This document shows positions 28,356-46,325 of a stretch of 64,000 nt of DNA, in pieces. Within the stretch, counting starts at the first letter, position 1. Each line of letters starts with the position of its first letter. The position numbers were made by a program, and so were the translations under genes. The stretch is from Marinobacter szutsaonensis (GTDB taxonomy: Bacteria; Pseudomonadota; Gammaproteobacteria; Pseudomonadales; Oleiphilaceae). The notes under the pieces were generated by a model. The model did not search any database and had not been told where the DNA came from. It saw nothing but the letters and a program-made list of their open reading frames with translations. Where the stretch lies: positions 52,732-116,731 of the forward strand of contig NZ_BAAAFC010000004.1 of the NCBI RefSeq assembly GCF_039523335.1, in the 5' to 3' direction.

Positions 28356-29153
28356 CTAGCGGGGTGGCAGGTAATGGAGTGGATCGACAGGGTTGCCATT
28401 CTTCCGGATTTCAAAATGCAACATGGGTCGTTCCGCACCGCTGCTCCCGAGCTCTGCGATCACCTGTCCGGCGTTAACGTCCTCCCCTTCCTGCACCAGA
28501 ATCTTCCGGTTGTGGGCGTAAGCACTCAAATAGTGCTCGTTGTGATTCACGATAATGAGGTTGCCGTAACCAAGCAACCCGTTACCGGCGTAGACCACAT
28601 TTCCTCTGGCCGCCGCTTTCACAGCATCACCGGCTTTTCCGGCAATATCAATACCTTTATTGACTTTTCCGGATGTTGAATATCCTGCAATTACGGTGCC
28701 AGCGTGTGGCCAGCGCCAGCTGACACTGGCCACGGTCTGCGAGCGTTTGTCCAGGGATTCGTCCGCTGCTGCGGGCTTGGTCACCTTTGGCCTGGGGGCC
28801 GGTTTTGGCGCCGGTGCCGGAGGCGCAGCCCTGGACGGAGCAGCCGCAACTCTCTGCTTCTGACTATTCTGGCTGGAAGATGTGACAGTTCCGCGAAGGT
28901 CCAGGCGCAGGACCTGTCCGGGCTTGATGGTCCAGGGAGGTCCGATACCGTTGGCACTGCCGAGCTCCCGGTAGTCGCGGCCATATTGCCAGGCAATCCG
29001 GTAAAGGTTCTCGCCGGGCTTGACCACGTGCCGTCCCCAGTACACGGGCGGGTTATAGAGATCATCCTGGTAGATTGCCTGGGTGTTGCAGGCCGTGAGC
29101 GCAACCACGCCCAGTACGACCAGGAGTATTTTCATAAAACGAGGCTGGAGCAT
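28356..29153 (-). CDS. nlpD: LysM/LytM lipoprotein NlpD (amidase activator)
   Basis: Outer-membrane lipoprotein that activates the AmiC-type cell-separation amidase. With the start at 29153 it has 265 residues, a lipobox LTA-Cys22, a LysM domain (HVVKPGENLYRIAWQYG), a Pro/Ala/Lys-rich linker, and a C-terminal LytM (M23) domain. The LytM site is degenerate: the first zinc His is replaced (NKGIDIAG) and the HxH reads HFE, as expected for an activator rather than an enzyme. An ATG at 29135 is also possible; GTG at 29219 is too far upstream. The region 29154-29386 holds the promoter and is AT-rich near 29290. Confidence 0.93.
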   Translation of the reverse strand: MLQPRFMKILLVVLGVVALTACNTQAIYQDDLYNPPVYWGRHVVKPGENLYRIAWQYGRDYRELGSANGIGPPWTIKPGQVLRLDLRGTVTSSSQNSQKQRVAAAPSRAAPPAPAPKPAPRPKVTKPAAADESLDKRSQTVASVSWRWPHAGTVIAGYSTSGKVNKGIDIAGKAGDAVKAAARGNVVYAGNGLLGYGNLIIVNHNEHYLSAYAHNRKILVQEGEDVNAGQVIAELGSSGAERPMLHFEIRKNGNPVDPLHYLPPR

Positions 29154-29386
29154 GGCACCTGAGTGGAACCGCGGGAAGGCCGACCGGGCGGCATTGACGA
29201 GCCCACGCAAAAATCTCACAGGAATAAATCTGCCCCAGTTATGAAAAATCCGTCTAAAAAGACCAAAGGATCAATCCAGATTCTAAAGTTTTTATAGTAA
29301 CTCGCTAATTTATTGCATATTTCCAGAGGCAATCCAAGTTACGTGCCGGTCGTCTTTGTTACCTTGGGGAACACTCATTCTGTGCA

Positions 29387-30364
29387 TCAGGTAACACTTT
29401 TTCGATTCCCGACCCATTCAATTGCCAGCACCAACAGCAATCCGACCAGAGCCATCAATAGCGCCATGGGTACCTGGGGATCCTGCCCGGTCAGCTGCTC
29501 AAATGTCGCAGGGGCAATACTGACTTCGTTCAGAGGCACCTGCTCTCCCGAACTGTTGGTGCGCCAACTGAGAACCTCCTTCCAGGGCCAGACCTTGTTC
29601 AGCGCCCCAATCATGAAACCGGTCAACAGCGCCAACACCATGTCGTGGAAATGATGAAAGGCCCAGGTTATCAGCCGGGCGATCGACAACAGCCCGACCA
29701 GGCAGCCGGCCATGAACAACACCAGAACGCCCAGGTCCGCCGCCTTGATGGCGGCCAGAACCGGCGCATACATACCGATAATCACCAGGATAAAGCTCCC
29801 GGAAATCCCCGGCAGGATCATGGCGCAGATCGCCAGGGCGCCGGAACCGAAAAATGCCAGGGCCGAAGGTGTCAGTTGACCCCCGGACAGGGTGGTAATC
29901 CACCAGGCCACCGCGATGCCCGCGATCAACGGCGCCAGCAAGGAAACCCGATAATGGCGTACCTGTCGGCCGACGTGCCAGACAGACGCCACGATCAGGC
30001 CAAAGAAAAAGCTCCAGATCAGGATTGGATAGTTGGCGAGGGCGAAGCTGATGGCCGAGGCCAGGGTCACAATACTCGACAGGATGCCCGCCAGCAGGCA
30101 GACCAGAAACGTACCGTCACAGGCAACCCAGAATGCCTGGAACCGCCCTTTGAGAAGGTCACGAAAAACAGCCACCGGGACGGCATTGATGGCTTCCAGC
30201 AGGCGGAAATAGATGCCGGTTATGAAGGCAATGGTGCCACCGGACACGCCCGGAACGATATCGGCTGCGCCCATGGCCATGCCACGCAGGAATATGGCGG
30301 CTGGATGCTGATCTCTCCGGACGTCGGGCGTGGCGTCATTCGATGCGTCACTGGACTTGCTCAA
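29387..30364 (-). CDS. DUF368 membrane protein (PopT-type polyprenyl-phosphate translocase family)
   Basis: Polytopic inner-membrane protein. The family (DUF368/PopT) has been implicated in recycling undecaprenyl phosphate across the membrane. The 325-residue sequence has the paired signatures ADIVPGVSGGTIAF near residue 33 and MILPGISGSFILVI in the second half, indicating two inverted repeats, with about nine or ten helices. The start is a TTG overlapping the pcm stop (TTGA) and preceded by GGAG at seven bases; no in-frame ATG or GTG exists before the conserved segment. It sits between pcm and nlpD. Substrate is inferred from family knowledge. Confidence 0.88.
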   Translation of the reverse strand: MSKSSDASNDATPDVRRDQHPAAIFLRGMAMGAADIVPGVSGGTIAFITGIYFRLLEAINAVPVAVFRDLLKGRFQAFWVACDGTFLVCLLAGILSSIVTLASAISFALANYPILIWSFFFGLIVASVWHVGRQVRHYRVSLLAPLIAGIAVAWWITTLSGGQLTPSALAFFGSGALAICAMILPGISGSFILVIIGMYAPVLAAIKAADLGVLVLFMAGCLVGLLSIARLITWAFHHFHDMVLALLTGFMIGALNKVWPWKEVLSWRTNSSGEQVPLNEVSIAPATFEQLTGQDPQVPMALLMALVGLLLVLAIEWVGNRKSVT

Positions 30365-31017
30365 CGGATCACTCCCCCGAGCAGAGGTACGAAATGCACG
30401 GGCTCCAGCTCCCGCCGCTCAAAATGCTCGCCACGGCGTACCACTTCTACCAACACCTGTTTCTCCTCTCCGACCGGGGCGATCAACACCCCGTTGTCCG
30501 CCAGCTGGGCCAGCAATTCTTTCGGCACGTCGCCCGGTGCCGCGGTCACGATGATTCCATCAAACGGTCCCCGGTCCGGCCAACCCATACCACCGTCCGC
30601 ATGCTTGAGCAGGACATTGCGCGCGCCCAGCTGCCGCAAACGGTCACGGGCACGATCCTGCAGAGGCTTGATACGCTCCACGCTGTACACTTCCTCGAAG
30701 AGCCGGGACAGCACCGCGGTCTGGTAGCCGGAACCGGTCCCCAGCTCCAGGATACGAGCCGGGCCGTGGTGATGCAGAATTTCTGTCATGCGGGCGACGA
30801 TGTAGGGCTGGGACAGGGTTTGCCCGTAGCCGATAGGAAGCGAGGTGTCCTCGTAGGCCCGATGGGCCAGGGCCTCGTCCAAGAAGATGTGGCGGGGTAC
30901 CTCACCGATGATCTCCAGTACCCTGTCAGATTCGATCCCGGATTCACGCAGCCGCTGAACCAGGCGCATCCGGGTTCGCCGGGAGGTCATTCCAATTCCC
31001 TGGAGCTGTGCGCTCAT
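30361..31017 (-). CDS. pcm: protein-L-isoaspartate O-methyltransferase
   Basis: SAM-dependent repair methyltransferase for isoaspartyl residues. The 218-residue protein shows the family start RMRLVQRLRESGI, the AYEDTSLPIGYGQTLSQPYIVARM active segment, motif I ILELGTGSGYQTAVLS and VYSVERIKPL, and the conserved IIVTAAPGDVPKELLAQL. The ATG overlaps the surE stop by four bases. surE-pcm-nlpD-rpoS order is standard. Confidence 0.97.
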   Translation of the reverse strand: MSAQLQGIGMTSRRTRMRLVQRLRESGIESDRVLEIIGEVPRHIFLDEALAHRAYEDTSLPIGYGQTLSQPYIVARMTEILHHHGPARILELGTGSGYQTAVLSRLFEEVYSVERIKPLQDRARDRLRQLGARNVLLKHADGGMGWPDRGPFDGIIVTAAPGDVPKELLAQLADNGVLIAPVGEEKQVLVEVVRRGEHFERRELEPVHFVPLLGGVIR

Positions 31018-31784
31018 GACGACACCCCTCCGTCGAAAGCCATCTCCTCAACCCACTCCCGCAGCGGCACCAGAGCCTCGTGGCGGGTCATGTCAATGTG
31101 AACTGGCGTGATCGAGACATAGCCCTCACGGACCGCATGGAAATCCGTTCCGGGGCCGGCATCACCACCCTCTCCGGCGGCACCGATCCAGTATCGCTGC
31201 TTGCCCCTGGGACAGGTCATGGGCACAGCCCCTTCGGCCCGCTCCCGATGGCCGAGACGGGTGACACGAATACCGGCCAGCTGCTCCCAGGGCAGATCGG
31301 GAACGTTCACATTCAGGATCGAGCGGGGGCCAAGCTGGAGTGGACGGTCCTGCTCCAACAACATGCGGACAACCCGCGCGGCGGTCTCGTAATGGAAATG
31401 GCCGTCGTTCACCAGGGACACCGCAATTGCCGGCAGTCCCAGGTGACGTCCCTCGGTAGCGGCAGCCACCGTGCCAGAATAGATGATGTCATCGCCAAGG
31501 TTGGCGTGGGTGTTGATCCCGGACACCACCCGATCGAAGGGTTCCTCGAACAGACCGTTCACTGCCAGATGCACGCAGTCGGTCGGCGTGCCATCCACGG
31601 AATGGAAACCGTTGGGGTGCTCCTCAACGGTGAGAGGCCGGTTCAGGGTGAGTGCGTTACTCGCACCACTGTGGTCCCGGTCCGGGGCCACAACTTCAAG
31701 ATCTCCCAGGCCCTGAAGCCCCTCATAGAGGGCCACAAGCCCCGGCGAATGCACACCATCATCATTCGATAACAGAATTCGCAC
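31014..31784 (-). CDS. surE: 5'/3'-nucleotidase SurE
   Basis: Stationary-phase survival nucleotidase acting on nucleoside monophosphates. The 256-residue product begins MRILLSNDDGVHSPG (metal-binding Asp-Asp) and has PDRDHSGASNALTL, TPTDCVHLAV and the VSGINTHANLGDDIIYSGTVAAA nucleotide-binding segment. The start chosen is a GTG at 31784, which has GGAG six bases upstream and gives the family N-terminus; a GTG at 31802 only adds six residues. It is 21 bases downstream of truD and overlaps pcm. Confidence 0.95.
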   Translation of the reverse strand: MRILLSNDDGVHSPGLVALYEGLQGLGDLEVVAPDRDHSGASNALTLNRPLTVEEHPNGFHSVDGTPTDCVHLAVNGLFEEPFDRVVSGINTHANLGDDIIYSGTVAAATEGRHLGLPAIAVSLVNDGHFHYETAARVVRMLLEQDRPLQLGPRSILNVNVPDLPWEQLAGIRVTRLGHRERAEGAVPMTCPRGKQRYWIGAAGEGGDAGPGTDFHAVREGYVSITPVHIDMTRHEALVPLREWVEEMAFDGGVSS

Positions 31785-31805
31785 AGTGTTCTCCGCTAGC
31801 ACTTT

Positions 31806-32858
31806 TTATTCGTTATGACGGCCGAGGCTCATGTCCTCCAGCTCGAAACTATCGCCCAGCACGGTGGTGGCGTACTGGCCGGGGGGCAAAACAAAACGAA
31901 TTTCCAGGATATCGTCGCCTCGCCACTCCCAGTCCAACTCCTGCGGCTGAACGACCAGTGGCCGGCGCTCCGGCTGCATCCGCGTGGCAGCAAACAACCG
32001 CTCAAGCTCCGGCGACTGCCCGACCACTTTCCGCTCAAGTGTCTCCTGGCCATCGGTTGCGGTGGTTCCACCATCGCCCCACATCGGCCCCGTGGGCCCG
32101 GCAGCGCTTTCTGCCGGCTCTCCCGGCAGGCAGGTGGTCCAGCTACCATCCGTTACCCGCGCGGCAAGCACCTCGTTGAACAGCCAGGAGCGCGCCGCCG
32201 AAAAGTACAATACGTTTTTCGACCCGTCCCTGCCACCTCGGGAGCCACGTTTTGCGCGACCTGCCCGGCGATTCAGCTGCGAGGGATCCATCTTCAGGGC
32301 CCGGTCAAGGTTGCCACCATCACGGCCAAAGCGCTGCGGCCCGAAGTAATTGGGCGCGCCCTGTTCGCCCAGGCGATTCAATGCTTTGTCAATCTCCGCC
32401 TTCGAACCTTCCACGTTCCTCAGCACGATGGCAAACCGGTTAGCCGAGTGCTCCCCCCGCCTCAATTTCCGGGGTGCCCTACCCGACGCCAGCACGCGCC
32501 AGTTCCCGGCCACCTCCCGGATGAAGTCGTCGTCTGAGGATTCCATACCCGGACGGTAGAGACTGAACCACTGGGAAGTCACCGCGTGGCGATCCTTCAG
32601 ACCACAGAACCCCACATCAAAACCGCGACAACCGGCCATCTGTGCCAACTGCCTGGCCACAAACTCGGTGTTATCGCCCGTCTTCTCAAGGCACAGGCAA
32701 AGGTGCTCACCTTCTCCGGGAATCAGATCAGAAACATCCAGGACTTCCTCGACCCGGAAATCCTCGGGAACACTCTTCAGCTGAGCCCTCGCGACCCGAC
32801 CGTGACTGGTTGGCCAGTCCAGGCGCCATTGATGGCCTGTGGTGTTTTGATTGCTCAC
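31806..32858 (-). CDS. truD: tRNA pseudouridine(13) synthase
   Basis: Makes pseudouridine 13 in tRNA-Glu and others. The 350-residue protein has [10 protein letters not shown], the catalytic Asp in [28 protein letters not shown], and the C-terminal TruD-insertion region. The start is a GTG overlapping the ispF stop (GTGA). It lies in the ispD-ispF-truD-surE order common in gammaproteobacteria. Confidence 0.96.
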   Translation of the reverse strand: MSNQNTTGHQWRLDWPTSHGRVARAQLKSVPEDFRVEEVLDVSDLIPGEGEHLCLCLEKTGDNTEFVARQLAQMAGCRGFDVGFCGLKDRHAVTSQWFSLYRPGMESSDDDFIREVAGNWRVLASGRAPRKLRRGEHSANRFAIVLRNVEGSKAEIDKALNRLGEQGAPNYFGPQRFGRDGGNLDRALKMDPSQLNRRAGRAKRGSRGGRDGSKNVLYFSAARSWLFNEVLAARVTDGSWTTCLPGEPAESAAGPTGPMWGDGGTTATDGQETLERKVVGQSPELERLFAATRMQPERRPLVVQPQELDWEWRGDDILEIRFVLPPGQYATTVLGDSFELEDMSLGRHNE

Positions 32859-33334
32859 GTGCTCACCGGCTCAAGCAGACAAATTGCCTGACAGGCAATC
32901 CCCTCACCGCGCCCGGTAAAACCCAGCTTCTCCGTGGTGGTCGCCTTGACGCTCACCCGGTTCGCGGCAATCCCCAGATCCTCGGCAATGTTCAGGCGCA
33001 TGGCGTCCACATGGGGTGCCATCTTCGGCGCCTGGGCAATGATCGTGCTGTCCACGTTCACGACCTCGTAGCCCTCGTCACGCACCCGGGCCATCACCCG
33101 GCGCAGCAGATCCCGGCTGTCCGCACCCGCCCACTCGTCACTGGTATCCGGAAACAGATGGCCGATATCCCCGAGGGCAACGGCCCCGAGCAGCGCATCC
33201 GCCAGGGCATGGAGCAACACATCGCCATCAGAATGCGCCTTCAGGCCCTGACTGTGAGGAATCTGGACACCACCAAGAATGACGGAATCGCCTTCGCAAA
33301 AGGCATGGACATCAAAGCCCTGACCAATCCGCAT
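32855..33334 (-). CDS. ispF: 2-C-methyl-D-erythritol 2,4-cyclodiphosphate synthase
   Basis: Fifth enzyme of the MEP isoprenoid pathway; forms MEcPP with release of CMP. The 159-residue sequence starts [12 protein letters not shown] (zinc ligands Asp and His), has [19 protein letters not shown] and [10 protein letters not shown], and ends [25 protein letters not shown]. Forty-two bases separate it from ispD upstream; the stop overlaps truD. Confidence 0.98.
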   Translation of the reverse strand: MRIGQGFDVHAFCEGDSVILGGVQIPHSQGLKAHSDGDVLLHALADALLGAVALGDIGHLFPDTSDEWAGADSRDLLRRVMARVRDEGYEVVNVDSTIIAQAPKMAPHVDAMRLNIAEDLGIAANRVSVKATTTEKLGFTGRGEGIACQAICLLEPVST

Positions 33335-33376
33335 GCTGTTCTCCGGAAGGTTGAAAGGAATTTCGGGCGGAACCGG

Positions 33377-34078
33377 TCACAACCGGCTCAGGATAAAACC
33401 GGCCAATGCCAGATCTGACGGAACCGTAATCTTGATATTATCCGGCCGCCCCTCCACCAGAACCGGCATGTTACCGGAAAATTCCATGGCAGAGGACTCA
33501 TCCGTCACCCCATGCCCGGCATCCAGACACGTTTCCAGCGCCCGGGTCAGCGCCCCGAACCGGAACATCTGCGGCGTCAACGCCCGCCACAGCCTGCTGC
33601 GATCCACCGTCGCCTCCACCTCCGGCGGCTGGCCATCGTCGGCTTGCTTCAGCGTATCCGCCACCGGCGCCGCCAGCAGCCCGCCAACGGGGTGCCCGGA
33701 AAGGGTATCGATAAGGTTTGCCAGATCATCAGGGTGGACACAGGGCCGGGCAGCATCATGCACCAGCACCCAATCGTTCTCATCGGCCTGCTCCTGCAAC
33801 GCATGAAGCGCCGAAAGCACCGAATCGGCACGTTCCTTACCACCGGTGCAGGTCTGGATACGGTCATCGTTGACGGCTTCGGTATCAGGCCACCAATGGT
33901 CCTGGGGGCTCAGGGGGACCATGCAGCCGGAAAAATCGGCATTATCGAGTAGGCGGGAAAGAGTAATATCGAGAATGAAACGGTTCGACAGCGTCAGGTA
34001 CTGTTTCGGCACTTCTGACTTCATGCGCTTGCCGATGCCAGCGGCGGGGACAACAAGCCAAAAATTCGGGATAGTCAT
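33377..34078 (-). CDS. ispD: 2-C-methyl-D-erythritol 4-phosphate cytidylyltransferase
   Basis: Third enzyme of the MEP pathway; makes CDP-ME from CTP. The 233-residue protein begins MTIPNFWLVVPAAGIGKRM (CTP-binding loop) and shows VPKQYLTL, GGKERADSVLSAL, VLVHDAARPCV, TVDRSRLWRALTPQMF and VTDESSAMEF. The frame stays open 38 codons upstream through repeat element B, but that extension is repeat sequence; the ATG at 34078 gives the family N-terminus. Confidence 0.96.
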   Translation of the reverse strand: MTIPNFWLVVPAAGIGKRMKSEVPKQYLTLSNRFILDITLSRLLDNADFSGCMVPLSPQDHWWPDTEAVNDDRIQTCTGGKERADSVLSALHALQEQADENDWVLVHDAARPCVHPDDLANLIDTLSGHPVGGLLAAPVADTLKQADDGQPPEVEATVDRSRLWRALTPQMFRFGALTRALETCLDAGHGVTDESSAMEFSGNMPVLVEGRPDNIKITVPSDLALAGFILSRL

Positions 34079-34100
34079 GTGGTATACGCACTCAGCTGGG

Positions 34101-34291
34101 AGAGTGGCGGGGGCATTCTTTCCGGGAATGTCTGTGGCCAAGGATGGCCACAGCCAAGCGCACATGGGTGAGGCAAGCGTTTTATGAAGCAAAGCTTCAT
34201 GCGCAGCCGAACGACAGCAATCTGCGATTGCTGGCTGGACCCACTTGTGGGTGCTCGTAGCGTTTCCCGGAAAGAATACCCCCGCCGCTCT
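34101..34291 (+). repeat. intergenic inverted-repeat element, copy B (with internal extra sequence)
   Basis: Arms of 28 bp (34101-34128 and 34264-34291) with two mismatches, centred on the GGGGGCATTCTTTCCGGGAA motif. The centre has the palindrome TGTGGCCAAGGATGGCCACA (34133-34152) and CAAGCGCACATGG shared with copies A and C. It differs by about 80 extra bases holding further small hairpins (ATGAAGCAAAGCTTCAT; CAGCAATCTGCGATTGCTG). It lies between ispD and ftsB. Confidence 0.85.
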
Positions 34292-34309
34292 GTGCTCCCA
34301 AACGGAAGA

Positions 34310-34582
34310 TCAATTCTCAACAACCAGGAAAAAAGTCTCGTCCTCGCGAATCAACCCAAGGTTCATCCTCGCCCGCTCTTCCAACGCCCCCTGCTCACTA
34401 CGCAGGTTCCGAACCTCCGCATACAGGCGATCATTCCGGGCCGCCAGATCGGCATTCTCCGCACGCTGCTCGGCAATCGACTGCTCCAGGGACCACACCT
34501 GCGCAAAGCTGCCCTCCCCGACCCACAGGCGAACCTGCAGCAGGAGAATCAACACAACCATGATGGCCCAAAGCGTCTTCAT
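34310..34582 (-). CDS. ftsB: cell division protein FtsB
   Basis: Bitopic divisome protein of the FtsQLB complex. The 90-residue product has one N-terminal membrane helix (LWAIMVVLILLLQVRLWV) followed by a coiled coil rich in Glu/Ala/Arg/Asn (LEQSIAEQRAENADLAARND) and the conserved ERARMNLGLIREDETFF. The ATG at 34582 is preferred; an upstream extension to 34612 adds non-conserved residues. It sits between eno and ispD, the standard order. Element B separates it from ispD. Confidence 0.95.
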   Translation of the reverse strand: MKTLWAIMVVLILLLQVRLWVGEGSFAQVWSLEQSIAEQRAENADLAARNDRLYAEVRNLRSEQGALEERARMNLGLIREDETFFLVVEN

Positions 34583-34681
34583 TCCAATTCCGTCGGAGAA
34601 ATAACCGTTCAAAAATTCAACACTGGCTAGTGAGTATAGACCTTAGAGTAGATTAACAACAAATTCTTCTAACTGGTTGTA

Positions 34682-34730
34682 CAAAAAGGCCATCGTGTCT
34701 GAATTTTCATTCAGGACGCGATGGCCTTAA
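34682..34730 (-). terminator. eno intrinsic terminator
   Basis: A nearly perfect stem of about 18 bp (34686-34703 with 34710-34728; AAGGCCATCG / CGATGGCCTT) and a T-run on the minus strand, 53 bases past the eno stop. Confidence 0.85.
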
Positions 34731-34782
34731 CATTTTGTTACCTGCCGGCTGCCGCCGGCAAGCAATTTTTTACCGCCGGACC

Positions 34783-36105
<1,323 letters not shown>

Positions 36106-36135
36106 CTAAACGGTTCTAATGTGTAGCTGGGCATA

Positions 36136-36249
36136 GAGCAGGTGGGGGATGGCTTTCCGAAACTGTGCGGAGCCAGGGATGGCGGAGCCCAAGCGTCACA
36201 GGGACGTGCCGCAAGGAGCGTGTTTCGGAAAGCCATCCCCCACCTGCTC
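36136..36249 (+). repeat. intergenic inverted-repeat element, copy C
   Basis: Perfect 28-bp inverted arms (36136-36163 and 36222-36249; inner part GGGGGATGGCTTTCCGAAAC) around 58 bases with AGCCAGGGATGGC and CAAGCGTCACAGGGACGTGC. Related in arms and core to copies A and B but with different arm sequence. It lies between eno and kdsA. Confidence 0.88.
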
Positions 36250-36278
36250 GTACTCCCAATCAAAACAAACACCGCCAA

Positions 36279-38803
<2,525 letters not shown>

Positions 38804-38843
38804 TCAAGATGGGACGCCAGACTACCAGAAAGCCCCTCTCTAC

Positions 38844-40199
38844 TCAATCACAATCCCGCTCCACAATCAGCCGCCAGCCGGCGGCAGGGGCGCCTCCCGA
38901 GTATTGTCCAGAACACCACAAATCGCCAATTGCGATCAGGGTTTCCTCCTCGCCATCCCGGCTGAAAACCAGCGGAATACATGGTCTCTCCCAGGGTGGA
39001 ATCCCCTGCTCCTGCAACCATTTCTTGACCCGTTTTCCGGGCCCTTCCGGTACCGGACGGAAACGCTCACCCCCTTGCCTCGTAGATACCCGTATTGCCG
39101 GCGGTGGCTGTTTCTGGCCTTCAGCAGGAAGCAGCCGGATGCGCCAGTCTCCCCAACAGAGGGGTTGTTCGGGCCGGAGTTCTGCGTTTGTAGTTTCCGG
39201 TTCTGACCGGTCGGGAACCAGATACAGCCGGCCCCGGAAGCGCCGAATAGCAAAGCCCGCACCGAGCAGCTCCGGCTCACCGTCTTCCCGGGCATGGATC
39301 AGATCGGCGATCACCTGCCCCCAGTCCTGTATCGACGGCAGATTGTAACCGGAAGTCCGGATCCACCAGCGCAGCAGGTTTTTCTGTTCCGGGAGTGGCA
39401 ACTGGCTCAGCCGTTCGGTGCATGGATGCCGGCCGTCAGGCGTACAGTCGCGCCACTGGATCTCGGCCAGCCGGTCAGTCAGGGCCACCTGTTCGGCACA
39501 GGCAGCGGCGGTGTGCCTGAGCCTGGCATTCAGGCCGGGCCAGCGCTCTTTGAGTTCGGGCAGGATCTTATGCCTGAGGAAGTTCCGGTCGAAACGCTCG
39601 TCGACATTACTCGGATCCTCCACCCACTCCAGACCGGCCTCTTTGGCCCATCGGGACAACTGTTCGCGGTCGAACCCGAGCAGTGGGCGCACCAGTCGCC
39701 CCGCCCCCAGTGCCCGCTCATGGGGCATACCCGCCAACCCCCGGACACCGGTGCCGCGAAGCATCCTGAACAGTACCGTCTCGGCCTGATCGTCGGCGTG
39801 ATGGGCCATCAGCAGCAAATCGCCAGATTGCAGAATCTCTTCGAACACGGCGTAGCGGGCATGGCGGGCGGCTTCCTCGATGCTTCCGGCGCTGTTCTCG
39901 GCATTCCCCGCCCGGACATCCACCCGGCGCACCTCCAGCTCAATGCCCAGAGCCTCACAGGTCTGGCGGCAGAACTGCTCGGATTGCGCCGAATTGGCCT
40001 GTAACTGGTGATTGATGTGAACGGCGCGAAGATCGGGACTGCCGGGAAAACAGTGGGCTGCAACGTGCAGTAATAAGGTGGAATCGAGACCGCCACTGAA
40101 GGCAATCCAGAGTCTGTTGTGCGCGGGGAGTGACCTGACCGGGGCGCAGAGTGCCTCCGGCCAGGCAAAACCGGGAACGGGCTTAGCGCCCGTTGTCAT
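38844..40199 (-). CDS. tilS: tRNA(Ile)-lysidine synthase
   Basis: Modifies C34 of tRNA-Ile2 to lysidine so that it reads AUA. The 451-residue protein has the PP-loop [53 protein letters not shown] and [13 protein letters not shown], then the C-terminal TilS domain with [19 protein letters not shown]. Its start lies inside the end of accA (17-base overlap), so it is coupled to accA. Confidence 0.95.
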   Translation of the reverse strand: MTTGAKPVPGFAWPEALCAPVRSLPAHNRLWIAFSGGLDSTLLLHVAAHCFPGSPDLRAVHINHQLQANSAQSEQFCRQTCEALGIELEVRRVDVRAGNAENSAGSIEEAARHARYAVFEEILQSGDLLLMAHHADDQAETVLFRMLRGTGVRGLAGMPHERALGAGRLVRPLLGFDREQLSRWAKEAGLEWVEDPSNVDERFDRNFLRHKILPELKERWPGLNARLRHTAAACAEQVALTDRLAEIQWRDCTPDGRHPCTERLSQLPLPEQKNLLRWWIRTSGYNLPSIQDWGQVIADLIHAREDGEPELLGAGFAIRRFRGRLYLVPDRSEPETTNAELRPEQPLCWGDWRIRLLPAEGQKQPPPAIRVSTRQGGERFRPVPEGPGKRVKKWLQEQGIPPWERPCIPLVFSRDGEEETLIAIGDLWCSGQYSGGAPAAGWRLIVERDCD

Positions 40200-41136
40200 A
40201 GCGGGTCAGCCGCTCGTAACGGCGGGATACCAGCTCGTCCGGCGGCAGACGGGAAAGTTCCGTCACGCCCTTGGTCAGGGTCTCACGGAGGGATTCCGCC
40301 ATCTTTTCCGGATTCCGGTGCGCGCCGCCCAGCGGCTCGGGAATAACGTTATCCGCCAGTCCGAGATCCTTGAGGCGGTCTGCCGTTACCCCCATGGCCT
40401 CGGCTGCCTGGGCCGCGTATTCCGCGCTCTTCCAGAGGATGGAGGCACAACCTTCCGGTGAAATGACCGCGTAGGTTGAGTACTGAAGCATGTTCAGCTG
40501 GTCACAGACGCCGATTGCCAGGGCGCCACCGGAACCACCCTCACCAATCACCGTAGAGATGATCGGGGTTTTCAGGCGGGACATCACGGCAAGGTTGAAG
40601 GCAATCGCCTCGCTCTGGCCACGCTCCTCGGCACCGATGCCGGGGTAGGCACCCGGCGTGTCGATGAAGGTCAGGATAGGCATCTTGAAACGCTCGGCCA
40701 TTTCCATCAGGCGCAGGGCCTTGCGGTAACCCTCCGGGCGGGGCATGCCAAAGTTGCGCTTGACCTTGTCCCTGACTTCACGGCCCTTCTGATGGCCGAT
40801 GACCATGACCGGCTTGTCACCCAGGCGTGCGGTACCGCCGACAATGGCCTGGTCATCCGCGTAACGGCGATCCCCGTGCAGCTCGTCGAAATCATCGAAA
40901 ATCATCTCGATGTAATCGAACGTGTAGGGCCGGCGCGGGTGCCGGGCCAGCCGGGCAATATCCCAGGGCTGCAGATTCGAGAAGATGCTCTCCGTGAGAC
41001 TGACGCTCTTCTTCTTGAGGCGGCTGATCTCATCGGTGATGTTGATGTCGGTGTCGTTACCGACCATGCGAAGCTCTTCAATCTTGGCTTCCAGGTCGGC
41101 GATCGGCTGTTCAAAATCCAGGTAATTAGGGTTCAT
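40183..41136 (-). CDS. accA: acetyl-CoA carboxylase carboxyltransferase subunit alpha
   Basis: Alpha subunit of the carboxyltransferase in fatty-acid synthesis. The 317-residue protein begins [19 protein letters not shown], and carries [58 protein letters not shown] and [14 protein letters not shown], which form the carboxyl-biotin/CoA site. It needs AccD from elsewhere. It follows dnaE by 105 bases and overlaps tilS by 17. Confidence 0.98.
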   Translation of the reverse strand: MNPNYLDFEQPIADLEAKIEELRMVGNDTDINITDEISRLKKKSVSLTESIFSNLQPWDIARLARHPRRPYTFDYIEMIFDDFDELHGDRRYADDQAIVGGTARLGDKPVMVIGHQKGREVRDKVKRNFGMPRPEGYRKALRLMEMAERFKMPILTFIDTPGAYPGIGAEERGQSEAIAFNLAVMSRLKTPIISTVIGEGGSGGALAIGVCDQLNMLQYSTYAVISPEGCASILWKSAEYAAQAAEAMGVTADRLKDLGLADNVIPEPLGGAHRNPEKMAESLRETLTKGVTELSRLPPDELVSRRYERLTRYDNGR

Positions 41137-41241
41137 GATGTTCCATCATTTTGATTTGCCTGACGACCCGGCGGGCCGCCAAAACCAGAATTTGGGACAA
41201 AGATAGCAGTGCATAAAGGCCGGCTAAAGCGGACATTGGTC

Positions 41242-44724
<3,483 letters not shown>

Positions 44725-44767
44725 AATAAAAGGCTGTTCCTGCTTGTGTTCAGTCGTGGGCGCGGGC

Positions 44768-45232
44768 TCAGCCGCCGATCAACGCCCGGATATCCGCTTC
44801 TGTCTGGGGGCCGAAGCGGGTTTCCAGTAATTCTCCGTCCGGGTTCACGACAAACGTTGCCGGCAGTGCCACCGGCACCTGCCAGCCGAACCGGGAGGCG
44901 GGATCTTCCGCCAGCATGGTGAACTCGATGCCCATCCGCTCACCAAGCTCGGCCAGTTCCGTTCCGGTTACGCCGTCAAAGTTGACGCCAAGCACCGCAA
45001 TATCCGGCGCCTTGTCCAGTTCGTTCAGTTCCGGAATTTCCTCCAGGCAGGGCTTGCACCATTCGGCCCAGTAATTGACCAGCACCCACTGGCCGCGCAG
45101 GCTGTCCCAGTTCAGGCGGGGTCCTTCCGCGCGTTCAAACTCGGTTTTCTGGCAGCCTGACAAAAAAACCGTCATAAGCACGGCTGCAACCATCAACCCT
45201 CGGGCACGGCCACCTGACACAGGGTACTGCAC
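44768..45232 (-). CDS. TlpA-like thioredoxin-fold lipoprotein
   Basis: Membrane-anchored periplasmic thiol-disulfide protein, likely a reductant. The 154-residue product has a lipoprotein signal (LSG-Cys27) and a thioredoxin fold with active site WCKPC (Cys59, Cys62), cis-Pro in ALPATFVV, and [11 protein letters not shown]. The start is a GTG at 45232 with a strong AGGAGGAG site five bases upstream. It is divergent from arsC and 43 bases ahead of dnaE. Confidence 0.9.
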   Translation of the reverse strand: MQYPVSGGRARGLMVAAVLMTVFLSGCQKTEFERAEGPRLNWDSLRGQWVLVNYWAEWCKPCLEEIPELNELDKAPDIAVLGVNFDGVTGTELAELGERMGIEFTMLAEDPASRFGWQVPVALPATFVVNPDGELLETRFGPQTEADIRALIGG

Positions 45233-45302
45233 GGCAACTCCTCCTGTTAGACTACGGGCCTTTCAAACCCGCTGTATCCATCCCAGACAATCAGGCCAGA
45301 AG

Positions 45303-46311
<1,009 letters not shown>

Positions 46312-46325
46312 ACCGGAAAGTAACC

